From the NCBI GenBank assembly GCA_963082975.1, contig OY720350.1, forward strand, positions 20,802,910 to 20,866,909: a stretch of 64,000 nt of DNA, given 5' to 3'. The position numbers and the translations under genes were made by a program. Positions 11,308 through 24,295 of the stretch are shown here, piece by piece. Numbering within the stretch: position 1 is the stretch's first letter; each line of letters opens with the position of its first letter. Source of the stretch: Labia minor. Taxonomy: Eukaryota; Arthropoda; Insecta; Dermaptera; Spongiphoridae. The notes below the pieces were generated by a model. It did no database searches. It saw only the letters and a list, made by a program, of their open reading frames with translations, and was not told the origin of the DNA.

Positions 11308-14300
11308 TTATTTTAATACAATTTGTCAATTTTATTTTTATTCACACCTAGGAAGCGAATAGAAACATGTTTAATATGCAACTCTTTTATCTAAAGCAAA
11401 TATAAAAGATTCAGAGATAAAGATTAATTTATTAATGATATCATTTACAATGTTTAAAATTTCCGTGTTTAAAAAGCGTAAGTTTATGTTTGTTGTTTTA
11501 ACTTGTTCAACCTTTATAAAACTATTATTAAACAAACACTTAAAAATAATTGAAATTAAACTTTTTTTAAAGGTAAAGTCGTAACACACACATGGAAGTA
11601 GTAACTAATAAAAAGAGATAATTGTTGAGTAAATAGAGTGAAAATTCATTTCCAATTAATTAGAGTCCTTACTGCTCTATTTCATAATTTATTTTTATAT
11701 AATTAGCCAGGTTATTATGGTGAAGTGTGATTATTTCAAATCAATAATAATTATATTATATATATTTAATTATGATCATGTGACAATTTTGTGAAATTTT
11801 TATGAATGTTCATTAATTGTATTTATTTATATTTTAAGTTTGCCAACTCATTCAATCACATGTGTTACCTCATGCCTTAAAATAAGTTATGAAGAATAAT
11901 AATGAAAAAATGGAATTAATTAAACTTCATTAAATTATAAGATTAAAAAAAAACAAGGTCCTCTGGGTTAAATACTCAAATATACTTAAACATATATATA
12001 CATTTATAATTGTTCTTTAACTTTTTTACATTTGAAATAATAAAAGTTTTGAAGAAACTTAACACATTTAGATTTTAATTAAATAAACATTGAAGATGCT
12101 ATTGTATTTGTTAATATATGAATATATCAATATTCAATATTTTTTTTATTTAAATCAAGCTTTTATTTTATTATTATAATAAAAAAGAATACTCACGATT
12201 TGTTTTACAGAGTATTTTCAATGAAAAGTAGAAACAATTGATGCTTACCTGAAAAAAATAAAAGAAAAATTTAAAATGAATACAGAATTTTTACTATATA
12301 CCTATATATTATTTAGAATTATTTTTCAAAAATTAATTACATACTGCCTGGAGTCTAAACCATGTGATATATTATTCAACATTTCAGTATACTTTACATT
12401 ATTCAATAACTTTTATTTTTATATTCATTATAGAAAAATTAAGAAAAAAAATTTTAGTAGATTTGTATCTTTGTGTGTGAGCCATTCTCCCCTATATATA
12501 AATATTTTTAATAATTTTTTTAATTTTAATGTAAATTAATCACATTGTTAAAAATGAAAAAATAAATTCAATTATTTAATTTCATTAGTTATAAAATATT
12601 AAGGTTTATTTTTAAATATCATTATATAACATTTTAAATAAAGTAGTAGTTCGGAATTATTTCTCAAGAGAGCGATAAACTACATATATATATCCATTCT
12701 AAGAATGTAGAGGGCAGTACATGTCTACAAGTTCTTAGTTTCAACCGCGAGATGGAAAATATTTCATTTTAACTAGTTTAATATTAAAATTAAAATTGAA
12801 TATGTACAATATTAATATATAAGTGTTTTTAAATAATAGTTATAATTTTTCTTCATTCATTTACCTAGATTCAATTAATTAATCAAATAAGTTTACCTTT
12901 ATTTTAAATTAATTTAAATTTAATTTTATATTTGAGAAGCATGATAAGGTAGAATTTTGCAATCAAATTTAATGATTAATTCCAAAATAGTTTCAGAAAA
13001 ATAACATTATGTTATGGAGTTAATCTTCCATTTGGATCAAAGAAAAAACATTCGAATATTTGTATTGATTAATTTCATCACACCAATAAAATTCTAATAA
13101 ATAAATAAAATTTATAATTATTAAAAGAAAGAGTTTATTGATTGGATTTATGAAAATCGTTTGAAAGTGATAATAAGAAAATGATAATCCTCGAATGAAG
13201 ATGAATATTAAGTCACCAATACTAGTTATTTTGAAATTTATACAAATGCTTATTATTGACAAAATGATTTTCTAAGTGAGAATAGAAGATGGGTTGCTAA
13301 TCGTCCGCTTAATTTTCAAAGGCCGCAACCGGACAGGATTTCATATAAGAATATACAAATTTACTAAAAAAATAAATTAAAAATAATTTATTAAAAAGTA
13401 GGGAAAAAGACAAAAAAATAAAATTACACAAAAGAAGAAAATATTTTATTTTTATATCAGTGCCACCCCCTTTATCCGGTACTGGCCGCAACAAGATCAA
13501 ATTTTCGAAAAAAATCTATATTTTTGAATGGACCTCGATAAATATTTATGATTTCAAAAATTGTTTACAATTCTTTAAAATCTGTAATAAAATATATATA
13601 TTCTTTCTGAAAAATTTAATAAAATAATTTCAATAATTTTTAGTAAAATATATAATATTTTAAATATGTAAAAGAAAAACAAAATAGAAATAACTTATTC
13701 TGTATTGAATCTTAATCATACATCAAGGTCAGAATCCCACCTATTTTTTCAAAGATGATTCAAGCTGCCGATATGTGAAGGTTGATAATTGAAACTTTAA
13801 TCAATTAATTAATATGAAATAAATTAAAGCAAATTTTCAAATAAATAAACAGAATGCATCATCCTCTCATATTTTATATACAATATTATCAAATTTCAAT
13901 ATTTAATGGATATAATATGATAAATAAAAAATAAAATATTTCACCCTAGAAGAGGCCCAACATATTTTAACCATTACTTACTATTGAGAAATTTTTCTAT
14001 TAGTATTTTTATGAGGATATAAAAAAATTCATTTTGTTTATTTTTGTTAAATTCATTATTGATTGAAACTTTGCATGTTTCTGAATAGGATCTATCAAGC
14101 ATTTATTTACATAGTATAAATATCCTATAATAAAACTATAATTAGAAATATTTTTTTAAAATATCTTGAATTTTTATAAAATTTCATTAATTTTAGTGAT
14201 AAATTAATTAATCAATTAAAAAACAGATTAAATTAAAAACTTTCTCTCTATATAAAATATACAAAAAACTTTAAAAAAAAAAAAAAAAAAAAATAATAAT

Positions 14301-15547
14301 TTCGAAATTATAATAAGCTAGTGACAAATCAAAGCTGCTTTGTGTCTCAGATTTTATTCTTTGAACAGCAAACTACTTCTCTTTAGTATTCGAGAAATGC
14401 AACAGGTAGATTAATTTGATTGATTTTTTTTTGTTCTCATCCTCTCTAAATTTCGAATATACTGACAAGCGAGAACTTTTGAAATATCAGTAAAATATTT
14501 GATATGTTTACATTCCTAATCTATCAATCATCGATGATTATTTTATTTCATTCTTTATTCTAATATAATATATATATTAATAAAAGAATTTATTTTATTC
14601 TTAGAATTGTTAAATAGCAAATTAATTAATTATTATTATTAATTTAATTTTATTATATTTATATATAAGTATATTTCTTCCTTCAACCCTAGAAAAAGAT
14701 ATTTTTTGTGGATAAATTAACTCTCTTATTATAATATATTTGTGTATAAATACTATTTTTCAATATTATCCATTTATATAAATTATTTTGATGTAATAGT
14801 AGTAATAATTCAATGTGTTTATATTCCCCATTATACATGAATGTTTTATTTCTTTTCACAAGCTTAAAAACTTACCCTCACTCTTAACAATTTTAAATAA
14901 GTATAAAAATTAGATAAAAAAAAAATGTCGATGTTTTTTTAAGATGTATTTTTTATATGGTTAATATCCTCTCATAAAATGGGTTGATAAAGGTGAGATG
15001 GAAATAAGCTTCATCCGCTATCGTTCTCTTTCTTTCAACTTAATCTCCTATTTTTTCCTTTCGTGTATTTAATGATACATTGATAAGGAGTTTCCATGTC
15101 TATAAATGAAAAAAAAAATGAATTTCAAAAAGAATATAATAGTCAGATAGAAAGGGATAAAGGCGGAAAAAAATTAAATGAACAAAGCAAAAGAGAGAGC
15201 GAGGGTGTCAGATAACGCAAGCTTGTATTTCTTTTTCCGATTATATCTCATCAAAATCTTAATACGGTTTTTATTTTATCTTTTATTTCCAGTTGATTTC
15301 ATTTCAATTAATTATTTACATTAAATTATTTTGAATGATATCCTTATAGTGTTAAATATTGCAAAATTATTATAAAATTAATTAACTATAACTATAATAT
15401 TTATAACTAATATACAAAAATATAATTAATCTGTTATGTCTTTGAAAATAACTTTTTATTGAAATTTATTTTTTAAATGGTAAAGACAATTAGAGAGGGT
15501 TGTCATATGCTCATAGGAAAAATGTAAAAGTATCACCTTTTAAATAT
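9720..15547. other. Long AT-rich stretch without recognised genes
   Basis: Nearly 6 kb with only chance frames (72 codons at 11371-11589, 87 at 12276-12539, 80 at 13020-13262), all rich in Ile, Asn, Lys and Phe. Contains (TA)n at 11275-11302 and poly-A at 14273-14292. Slightly less AT-rich islands near 10990-11220, 12660-12760 and 13300-13500 give no convincing exon or element ends. Confidence 0.5.
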
Positions 15548-15815
15548 CTATCTATCTATCTCTGTGGCTCTCCGGAACTCGAAAGTTCTTGGCAGCAGCA
15601 ACCACATTTTTCCAACTGTCCCTATCCTGAGCAATACCATCCAACTCCTACCTTCTCCTATCTCTCTCAGGTCTCTTTCTACATTGTCCACCTACCGCAT
15701 CACTGGTCTTCCAAGCGGATGTTTCCAGATTGATTTCGCTACCATTATATATATTTACGCCATTCTTTCTTCTCCCATTCTAGCCACGAGCCCTGCCCAT
15801 CGCACTCTTCTCGAA
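15548..15815 (-). mobile_element. LINE-A 3'-end copy
   Basis: Starts with the (CTAT)n tail (minus-strand GATA units) shared by LINE-A 3' ends, then ctctgtggctct and the antisense of the C-terminal coding region, including the RWAGLVARM-type segment near 15780. Truncated at about 15815, with several frame breaks. Confidence 0.7.
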
Positions 15816-17049
15816 CTATACAACTATTCAGAATATTCAATTAAACTTTTTCATACACAAGCATTGCTGTATCATATCAGCACTCCAAACATTTAATGAT
15901 TATTCGACTCAAGTGTGAAGTTGTGTTCAAAAAATATATACTTAATTAAATCCTCTGACGGAAAAAACGAAATTACTTTCCAAACAACCTAATATAATTT
16001 TAATGATACAATTAAAAAAATTAAAAATTAAAAATAACTCCATTATTTTAACGAAATCAATTCAAGTTATGAATGAAAATGAAGTCATCTTGTATTAACA
16101 TTTCATTTGATTTTTATTAAAAGATTAAGTGCATAAAAGAGTGGTTGAAAAGAGTTTCTGGTAAAATTGAAAGCTCTAAAAAGCGTCTCCCTGTTGACAT
16201 TTGACAGCTTGCTTTTCTTCTTATATTAAAGAACCCAGGAAGTCTAGGACAGCATTTAAAAGGGTCTTTCAATTACCATCAATTATATCTTCTATCAAGT
16301 TCTGTCCAAATGAATGATTCTAATCTAGGCAATTGACAAAAAAGTCTATCAACAAGGGTGGACGAATCAATATTTATTTATAAGAATTTATATAAATAAA
16401 TTACATTTAGGTAAGGTATACATGTACATATATAGATAATATACTTCAAATTGATTATTGTATTTCTGCAGAAAATATTATCATGAATTTATTATTTTTA
16501 CGATCTAAGCAATCGCCTGGTTGTCTGTCATTGTGACATTATTAATGTATAATACTCGAAGGTCAGAAACTAAGTCATAATCGATAATAAAATAAGAGTG
16601 AATATGTTTATCATTTCAAATTAAAATTAAATATTAAAATAAGTGGAAATAATTTATAATTTCAATTATATATTCATTACTATATTTTTAGAAATACATT
16701 TCTATACAAATATAAATCGAAATATATTTCGATTTGAGATTATTTCTGGAATAAAATAAAATAAAAGATGAATAATAGGCTAACTCAAACTCAAAATCAA
16801 CTCCCAACATGTATTTGTATCTATCACCAATATTTTAAAATAATATATTTATATAATAATATAAATGTTTATTCTTCCAATTCTCAACACACATCTAGAA
16901 ACTGTCACTTTGAATTCATCTTGATCTATTGTTCATTTTTAATTTTAATTATTGTATACGCTAATAAACCTATATTTAAGGAATTTAACTAATTTACTTT
17001 TTTTACGTATAAAATTACGTATTTAATTTATAAATTATCGTAGGAAAAA
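15816..17049. other. No gene seen
   Basis: AT-rich. A slightly GC-richer stretch at 16140-16340 shows no convincing frame. The 74-codon frame at 16768-16992 has no recognisable features. Confidence 0.5.
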
Positions 17050-17345
17050 GTCAATTTCCATTAAAATCCATGAATTTGGATACGAATTGCTTCCTCATTC
17101 GCCCTATTCTCCGGATTTAGCCCCGAGTGATTATTTCTTGTTTCTAAACCTAAAGAAATAGCTCGGCGATAAGAGATTGGACGTCATCGATGAGATCATC
17201 TCACAAACAAATACCTATTTTGATGTCCTCGCCAAATCTTATTTTTTGGAAGGGATAAAAAAAATTGGAGAAACGTTGGACGAAGTGTATAGAGCTCAAA
17301 GGAGACTACGTTGAAAAATAAAATAATTTTTTATCCAAAAATCTG
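17050..17345 (+). mobile_element. Mariner transposase 3' fragment
   Basis: On the plus strand this encodes FGYELLPHSPYSPDLAPSDY followed by FLFLNLKK, a stop, then LGDKRLDVIDEI and, later, a YF..L...YFLEGI..IGE segment. This is the conserved C-terminal part of mariner transposases, including the third catalytic Asp in SPDLAPSDYFLF. One internal stop and no N-terminal part are visible. After the coding end, 'caaaaatctgtggtccattc' may be the element's tail. No paired terminal repeat found. Confidence 0.75.
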
Positions 17346-18067
17346 TGGTCCATTCAAAAATTCACTGCCCTCGTACATATGATATCCTCATTTAATATAT
17401 TCTGATACCTTATATCTTAATTTAATTAACTTAGTTGTTATTTCTTCTTAGGAAACTTTAGCTAAAAATCTTGGTTGATGATGGCGTAGTCTTTTGAATC
17501 AAAGAATTAATTGTAAGCATTTTATTTTTTATTTCTGCTGACCTGTATAGCAATTGTATAATTTGTCCAAGACCCACGAATCAAAGGGAATGTTGTCAAC
17601 TTAGGTATTCAACGTTCTATTGAAATTTAATTGAATTTATGTTTGAATATAGAATAGAATTTCAAATTATCATGCAAATTGAACATCTTTCGATAATAGA
17701 CTAACGGTTTTAATCAACGTACATTTCAATTCCATTCAGCCCCCCCCCCCTCGGCGACAAATTCTCTTTCGATATGTGCCAACATTCATTAAAATTAAAA
17801 ACTCCACCAATATTTAATTCAGTCATGACATTCAAAATAATTTTAGAAATAGCTTTTTGACTTCTCTTCTACCTAAAATTTATTTTAAATTAAATTATAA
17901 ATTAATGAATATATTTTATATGCATCTATACTTCTACACTAGAATATTTATTTATAATTAAAAATTATAAAATAAATATTTAATATTAATTTATAATTAC
18001 AAATTATAAAATAAATATATAATATTAATTTTTATATGATGAAATTTTTTTTATATTTTATATACAT
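17346..18067. other. No gene seen
   Basis: AT-rich, with a C-run at about 17741-17752. Nothing recognised. Confidence 0.5.
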
Positions 18068-18304
18068 GTGGCACTCAGAAGCCAAAGCGATTAACTCCAC
18101 ATTTAAAGAAATTAAGAAAATGAAGCCCAAAGTACACAGCTTGTAGAAAATTCAGGTTTATTGATTACAGAATAACGTAAATTGCATTGCAATATTAAGG
18201 TTATCAAGTTTATTATTCACTTCATATGTTGGAGATTACATTACATTACATTACTAGCAAAATTTTACAAATTGGAGTTAATCGGTTTGGCTTCTGAGTG
18301 GCAC
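18068..18304. mobile_element. MITE with 31-bp terminal inverted repeats
   Basis: The ends GTGGCACTCAGAAGCC... (18068-18098) and its reverse complement (18274-18304) match at 29 of 31 positions. The 237-bp element has no coding capacity and contains a short ATTAC tandem run near 18237. TA dinucleotides lie close to both ends, suggesting TA target preference, but the exact duplication is unclear and the superfamily is open. Confidence 0.75.
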
Positions 18305-19068
18305 ATACGAGTATAATATATGCATGGTATGTAGTAGGTATATTGTATATAAATAATGAAATTTCAAATAATTTGGAGGGAGAAGTTTGAGTTCACATTT
18401 TCTCAGTTTTATTAATAAATATATTAAAATATTTTTAATATTATTAATTACTCAATAAATTTGAATTCAAAAATGAACAAATTTAATTTGAAATATTTTT
18501 TTCTTCTATCATTTATTTAACTATTTTATTTATTTATAATTTTTTTGAAATATTTTTAATTTTAAATTTATTTATTTTTTTTTTTTACTAAATTAATTTT
18601 TACTATTCATTTCTTTACACTATTATTATAATATGCTTAATTCTTATTAATTAATAATTCTTTATATACTTAATACTTGTATGTTTTGTGGTGAAAATAA
18701 CTGAATGATGAGACAATCATTAAAGTTATGAGGAATTTATTCTTTTTTATTAATGTCACTAATGAAACCTCTTTGAATTATTCTCATGGCCATTTTCATA
18801 TTTATTTCTTTTCTCTCAAAAACATGAGAAATAAATTTCAAAATATATTATAAAAATAAGAAACATCTATGAAATAAATGAAATATTTTTTTAATTATAT
18901 TATAATACTTTTGTTCCAATTTATCATGTAATTTCCAAAATAAGTTTTTAGAATTAGATCTTTCTGTTGTATAGTTATTTTATACTCTTACAAATTCTTT
19001 ACATAGATCTGATCACCTACAACTAGAATTTCAAATCAAGAATATTCTTAAGATAAAATATATGATTG
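18305..19068. other. No gene seen
   Basis: Very AT-rich; no frame or repeat recognised. Confidence 0.5.
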
Positions 19069-19076
19069 GTATTTAA

Positions 19077-19294
19077 CAGGGGTGGGTAAATAGTTTTAAG
19101 AGCGGGCCAAATTGAAATTTTCAAAATGTCTCCCGGGCCGGGACATTTGTAAAAAATAATTTACATTTTGTTTTAGAGCCATAAATGAATGAAAGATCAA
19201 AATAAGAGCCAAACTTTTTCAACTGGTCGGCGGGCCGGATAAAGTAACCAAAAGGGCCGGATCCGGCCCACGTGCCGGTTTTTGCCCATCCCTG
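19077..19294. mobile_element. hAT-type MITE (CAGGGGTGGG ends)
   Basis: Ends CAGGGGTGGGTAAA and TTTGCCCATCCCTG form a terminal inverted repeat of the CAGGG hAT type around a GC-rich body (218 bp). Flanking octamers gtatttaa and gtatatat agree at 6 of 8 positions, consistent with an aged 8-bp target duplication. No transposase. Confidence 0.75.
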
Positions 19295-19302
19295 GTATAT
19301 AT

Positions 19303-19943
19303 TATCATTAACCTATTATATACTTTAAAATGATAAAAAAAAAAAATTAAAATTTTGCATTTCTAGTTCGAGAAAAAATTTCTAAAAACATATTTGTTAA
19401 AATTAATTTTATTATAAAAAGAGGAGAAAAGATGAGTTCCAATATCATTTGTAGATAATATAGTTACAAAAAAAATAATTTAAAGTGGAATGAAAGTGAT
19501 TAAATAGTGCTGGGTTGAAAATAATCTAATTATCGAGTAACGACATTTGATAGAAGCGAGAGAATGATTAAAGTAATCGCACTCACGGGATCGAATCCCA
19601 TCCAACCACTTTCAGGCCCAAATTGGGTTGCCAGGGAGAGTAATAAGATCCTCAGTAAAGGATATTCATCGAAAATATCATTAGACCGGAGTTATTACTT
19701 AAATAAAACATCACTTTATACGTATTGTACAACAGGAGAATGTTTAAAAATACAGGCGTACATTCAACAAGATAAAATGAACATAATTTTAAGTACACAT
19801 GCATATTCCAAAGCGTATATAAGGGGGAAGAAGCTCAGTCTTCCCCAACTCCAATTTCCAAAATATTAAAAATTAAATATTTGAAATCTTGTAAAAGAAA
19901 AGAAAATAAAAATGAAAAAAAAGAAATATTATAAATAAAATAA
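19303..19943. other. No gene seen; possible tRNA-like B box
   Basis: A 101-codon frame (19564-19869) has no recognisable domain. A word GGATCGAATCC near 19590 looks like a Pol III B box, but no A box was found at the right distance, so no tRNA or SINE is called. Confidence 0.4.
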
Positions 19944-20414
19944 GCTGGAGTGTCTCCACTCGATTATCTCGAAATTTGAATTGGATTAAATAACATAATA
20001 TATTATATTTAAATTTAATTTAATTAATTATTAATTAAAATTAATAAATAATATTTATTAAACCAGCGCATGTTTGGCTTTTTGTTGATGGCACCACGTC
20101 ACGTGTTGGCGCGTGATTTGCAGTGTTAAAAAATTAATTCTGGTACTTTCAGCAATTGAATCAAGCTGAAATTCTATAAATAGCAGTTTTATACAATTAT
20201 TAATCATGTGAAAAATTATCAAACATATATCTTTATTTTTACGGTCACTTTAGAGGAAAAAAAATCAAAACGTTGTAGGAAATGACCCTCTTCCGGTTGA
20301 GCTACATTTCTCAAAAGTTGATCGAAAACTATGAATTTTGAATAATGCCCATGTACCAAATTTCATAATTCTAGCTCAAACCGTTTTTGCGTAATCTTGG
20401 TTACATACATACAT

Positions 20415-20463
<49 letters not shown>

Positions 20464-20565
20464 AACACAGATATTTTTCTCAACCTTAGTGAAAATGATT
20501 CAGGAACCTTCAAAATTTATAAAAACATCAAAATCTCAACATCGAAAATATTGAAGAGTTCATAT
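19944..20565 (+). repeat. Dispersed repeat X, long copy
   Basis: Matches the copies at 35767-36290 (same strand) and 49195-49830 (opposite strand). Shared landmarks in order: 'gtctccactcg', an AT-rich block, 'ccacgtcacgtgttggcgcg', 'ggtactttcag', 'atgaccctcttccggttgag', 'ttgcgtaatctt', a (CA)n/(TA)n microsatellite (20402-20470), and an end with 'aacatcaaaatctcaacatcg'. Non-coding; possibly the 3' part of an unidentified retroelement or a non-autonomous DNA element. Confidence 0.7.
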
Positions 20566-20652
20566 ATTTTTATTATTATAATATATGTTTATGTATGTAT
20601 GTTATTTTCATTATTTTAGATGAATGAAAATTTAAAGTTGGTTTTACTCACC

Positions 20653-20820
20653 ACAAATGAAGTTGGTGAATGTTTGTTATTAACCGGTGAAGGTTGACAT
20701 ATACAGACAGTAACGATTGGCGGTGCTGGAGGAGGGCTCGTGGTCCCTTCCGTTTCCGCTGGCCCGGAACCGCCACGCGAAAGATACACGAGGCCAGTCA
20801 TTGACCAAATTGGTAACCAA
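20653..20820 (-). CDS. Candidate internal exon of a host gene
   Basis: A GC-richer island in AT-rich DNA. On the minus strand it stays open from a possible acceptor (gtgagtgag|TTGG) to a strong splice donor, TTTGTG|GTGAGT, at 20652, which it meets in phase 0. The peptide runs WLPIWSMTGLVYLSRGGSG, then PAETEGTTSPPPAPPIVTV and a CICQPSPVNNKHSPTSFV end: a hydrophobic start followed by a Pro/Ser/Thr-rich linker. Codon third positions are mixed rather than A/T-driven, which supports real coding. A second acceptor four bases upstream is equally possible. Product not recognised and no neighbouring exon found. Confidence 0.4.
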
Positions 20821-20824
20821 CTCA

Positions 20825-21279
20825 CTCACAATTGGATTATATTGATATTAAATAAATACACCAATGTTTATAGATATATGTATATTAAAAAATAAATTGA
20901 AAAATAAAGAATTATATGGAAAGTTTTTCACGAAAAATAGATCGCACTAAAAAGAATAAAAATGAGAAGATTAGGTTAAAGAAGTATATAAAAGGTTTAA
21001 GAAAGATGAATTGAGGAAATGATATACAGTGATTGATGAGGCCTTTTTGTTAAAAGATTGATCAAATATTTATTTTTATCTTGTATAGAGACATTATCAT
21101 TTGGGAATTTAAATTATTTTAAATTTATTTAATTAATTACTCTGATGTCAAACATTATTAACTGTTAAGTAATAAACAATATATAATTTATTAAATTTCA
21201 TTGAATATTCTTGTAATAACAGATAAAATATATTTTACTTTACGACCACTAACGATAGGTTAATCAATCAATTAATTAA
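20825..21279. other. No gene seen
   Basis: AT-rich, possibly intron if the exon at 20653-20820 is real. Confidence 0.4.
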
Positions 21280-21287
21280 AATTCCAT

Positions 21288-22153
21288 TTATCTATCTCTG
21301 TGACTCTACGAAACACGAAAGTTCTTGGCCGCAGCAACCACATTCCTCCAAGTGTCCCTCTCCTGAGCCACAACCATCCAATCCCTACCCTCTCCCATCT
21401 CTCTCACGCCCCTTACTACATTGTCCATCCATCACGTCCTTGATCTTCCAATCGGTCGTTTCCCATTCACTCTACTCACCAATATATTTTTCGCCATTCT
21501 TTCCTCTCCCTCTGCCACGTGTCCTGCCCACCGCAGCATTCTCGATTTTATAATTCTAATTATATCTGGAGATGCATAGATGTCTTTCTCGTTATGCAGT
21601 CTCCACTATTCCCAGATGACCTCATCTTTCTTTGGCCCATAAATGCTTCGAAGAATCCTATTCTCAAATACTCTAAATCTACTCTCGTATCTTAAGGTCA
21701 AGGAACATGCGTCACACCCATATAATACAACCCGCAAGTTAAGTGTTTTATATATTTTAATTTTTATCCCTTTTGATAATCATTTTGACGCGACAAGCTC
21801 ATTTACTGCATGATAACAGGCGCTTCCTGATTGTAACCTCGCTTTAAACTCTTCTCGAATATTATTATCCTTCTTGATTACAGAACCTAAGTATTTAAAT
21901 TTTTTTACATTTTCGAATTCTACATTTTGTATGTTAAGACTTTGTGTGTTCATACTATTCCTCTCTGCTACAAAGTCTTAGCACTATTAATTTTTAGTCT
22001 ATTATATTTAAGTCGTCTGCGTAACCTAATACTTGAATTTTGTTGTTTAATTCGCTTCCGTTTGATTTTTCCCCAATTTGACTAATTACATATTCCAGTA
22101 CTAAATTAAATAAAATTGGTGATAGCGTGTTTCCTTGTTTTAACCAATAATAC
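21288..22153 (-). mobile_element. LINE-A copy with RT palm, 5'-truncated
   Basis: The longest LINE-A copy in the window, reading leftwards from about 22153 to a GATA-type 3' tail at 21288. On the minus strand its 5' part gives QGNTLSPILFNLVLEYV, then VLGYADDLNII: reverse-transcriptase boxes with the YADD catalytic motif. The 3' part holds the degraded C-terminal region with the KYLGS..-like and RWAGHV-like segments. Frames are broken several times. The octamer aattccat at 21280-21287 and 22154-22161 is a plausible target duplication. No endonuclease domain. Confidence 0.75.
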
Positions 22154-22429
22154 AATTCCATCGGGTTTATATATCTTACACTTAAACCTCATCCGCAAAA
22201 TAAGTATATAATTTATACAATATATTTTTTTTATTATTTTGCTTCTTCGTAATTAAATCATTTTTTTGGCAATTTACTTTATTATATTTTGTCCTAAACA
22301 TTAAATAATAATAATTTGTTACTAATGCAAATAGATCAACTTGGTGTAGTGAGGACACCTGGTATTTATTATAATTCAAAGGTGGAAAAATAAATTAAAA
22401 ATTTGAAGTATTTTGCGACAAGATTTTAA

Positions 22430-22580
22430 TACTTATCATTGACCAAGATGAATCTCATGCAACTACTTGAAGGGAAGAATGGGATGAAATTCTACAAGAG
22501 ATAATTCAAAATCTCATTAATTCAATGACAAGGAGGCTGAATGCAATTAATAGAGCAAGTACAAGAGCAAGGGGCGTGTC
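22430..22580 (+). mobile_element. Tc1-like transposase C-terminal fragment
   Basis: The plus strand encodes REEWDEILQEIIQNLINSM followed by TRRLNAI. This matches the conserved C-terminus of Tc1-family transposases (E-W-x-x-I..., then L-x-x-S-M-x-R-R-L-x-A-V-I). A stop lies just upstream and no catalytic residues or ends are visible. Confidence 0.6.
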
Positions 22581-22697
22581 ATTAAATATTATTTGCAAAA
22601 AAAAAAATATTAAATAAAATAAAGATTTGTTATATTATTAACTAAAACGATTTCATTAGAAATTCTCAGAGATTTTTTTTAAGAATAAAAAAAAAAA

Positions 22698-23138
22698 ACT
22701 TTTGTACTTCCTACGCAAGGACAACACCTATCAAGTCGGTTATATCAATTAGGTGTCCTATGATCAGTAGAACTGGGTCTCACAACCTTTACCTTAATTT
22801 TCTTAATCGGTGGCGCTATCATGTAGCTTTCCCAATTTCGATCCCGCAGGCTGGGTTGACTCCGTCCCCTAGAACCCGGCTAGAGAAATTCCCTTGCCAG
22901 GCCCGGCACTTAAACCCAGGACCACGAGAGCGCATGGCAGCTTTGCTTTTCAATTTTTTTTTTAAATTTAAAGAGTATGTTTATTAGCCAAAATTTTTAC
23001 AATAGTTGATTATCAGAACATACAAAATATGAAAGTTATAATATTTACAAAATTAAATTGTTTCTTTTGCGATCATTTATTGATACGCTATTTCAATTTT
23101 ACTTAAGGCAGCTTCGCTACCTCCCACCCTATGGCGCC
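22698..23138 (-). mobile_element. tRNA-derived SINE, copy 1, interrupted
   Basis: Head at 23138 on the minus strand (GGCGCCATAGGGTGGGAGG...) and tail at 22698. Same family as the better copy at 24296-24573: both share 'acgcaag', 'caagtcggttatatcaat', 'cttaatcgg' and 'gggttgactccg' on the plus strand. The tRNA-like head is split by an inserted 159-bp sequence at 22948-23106. The box B region is degenerate here. Confidence 0.7.
22948..23106. mobile_element. Insertion inside the SINE head, with 12-bp direct repeats
   Basis: Flanked by ggcagctttgct (22936-22947) and ggcagcttcgct (23107-23118), a 12-bp duplication of SINE sequence with one difference. The insert is AT-rich with a T-run at its left, i.e. 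an A-tail if it lies on the minus strand, so it looks like a short retrotransposed sequence. Its family is not recognised. Confidence 0.6.
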
Positions 23139-24295
23139 TTTTTAAGAATAACAACAATTTTTTTTTTATTAAACAAGACTTATTCATTTAGTAGGAATAT
23201 TAAAGAAAATAATATACATTTTTAGATTTTATGAAAAACTTTTGTTAAAAAAATAAAAAAATAATTTAAAGATTTTATTTATAAAAAAAAAAAAATCATA
23301 AGCATTCTTAGAATTTCAAGATGAATGTATCATGCATCTGTTTTCAGGTGTTTGAGGGGACATAATAAAATCCATTAAACCAATTCTAATAGTATGAATG
23401 AGATAATTGAAAAAAAATTATCATTATTATTTTATTGTATATTAAAAATAGATACAAATATTATTTTCAGTTTTCATGGAAAATAATTTTAATAATTATT
23501 ACCTACATAAATTGAAAATGTATTAATAGATAAATTAGAATTATTAGGATAATTAAAGAAATAGAAGAGTTAATTAAGGAGATATGATACTTAGTAAAAA
23601 TATCAAGAAGTTTTTTTTGTTTTGTTTTTTAACTTTTATTTATAATTATTAATTAATTTTTTTTCCTCTAAAAGACACGTTTTGACCTCAATTTCTTCAA
23701 ACTGAAACAAAGTAAATTATTCTATCACGAAATCGTGAGATTTTTTTTTTTCTTGTTTAAGGTTAAAAGGAATGAAAGACGATGCGGATAATACACTAAA
23801 GAATGTAAACACATATTTGTAAAATGAAAAGAGTAGAGGAAAAAGAAAAGAGAAAAAAAGATGGATGAAATGAAAATTCCATGTTGTCGATATATCTATT
23901 TTTAATTCCGAACCAACCAAATTGGATGAACTATGCGCGCGTTGACTCCAATCTTTAAGAAGCAAAGATAAACAGAACCACGGAAAAATATTTATATTAT
24001 AAGTGAAAAACTAAAAAAGATTTCATTTGCATTTCAAAGATTTTTTTTTATTAATCATGTTTAAAAAAAGTAAAAAAAAAAAAAATTGAAATGAATTGGT
24101 TTCAATTTTGTTTTATTATCTCATTTTAATTTATAATTTTTGTAGAAATTTTGACAAAGACAAATAAATTTTATAAACTAAATTTAAATTAAAAATCTAA
24201 ATCTTAATGAGAATAATTTAGAATTAAAAATACAGGCAAATTACATAAAAATATAAGAAAAATACATATCAAATACTTTTTCAATAAAAAAAAAA
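23139..24295. other. No gene seen
   Basis: AT-rich. The 82-codon minus frame at 23717-23965 is Phe/Leu/Ser-rich without recognisable motif. Confidence 0.5.

Noticed and set aside
12276-12539. 87-codon frame
   Set aside because: Phe/Ile/Tyr/Asn-rich translation of AT-rich DNA with no motif or splice context.
19548-19612. Possible tRNA or SINE head (B-box word GGATCGAATCC)
   Set aside because: No A box at 30-60 bp upstream and no cloverleaf could be drawn.
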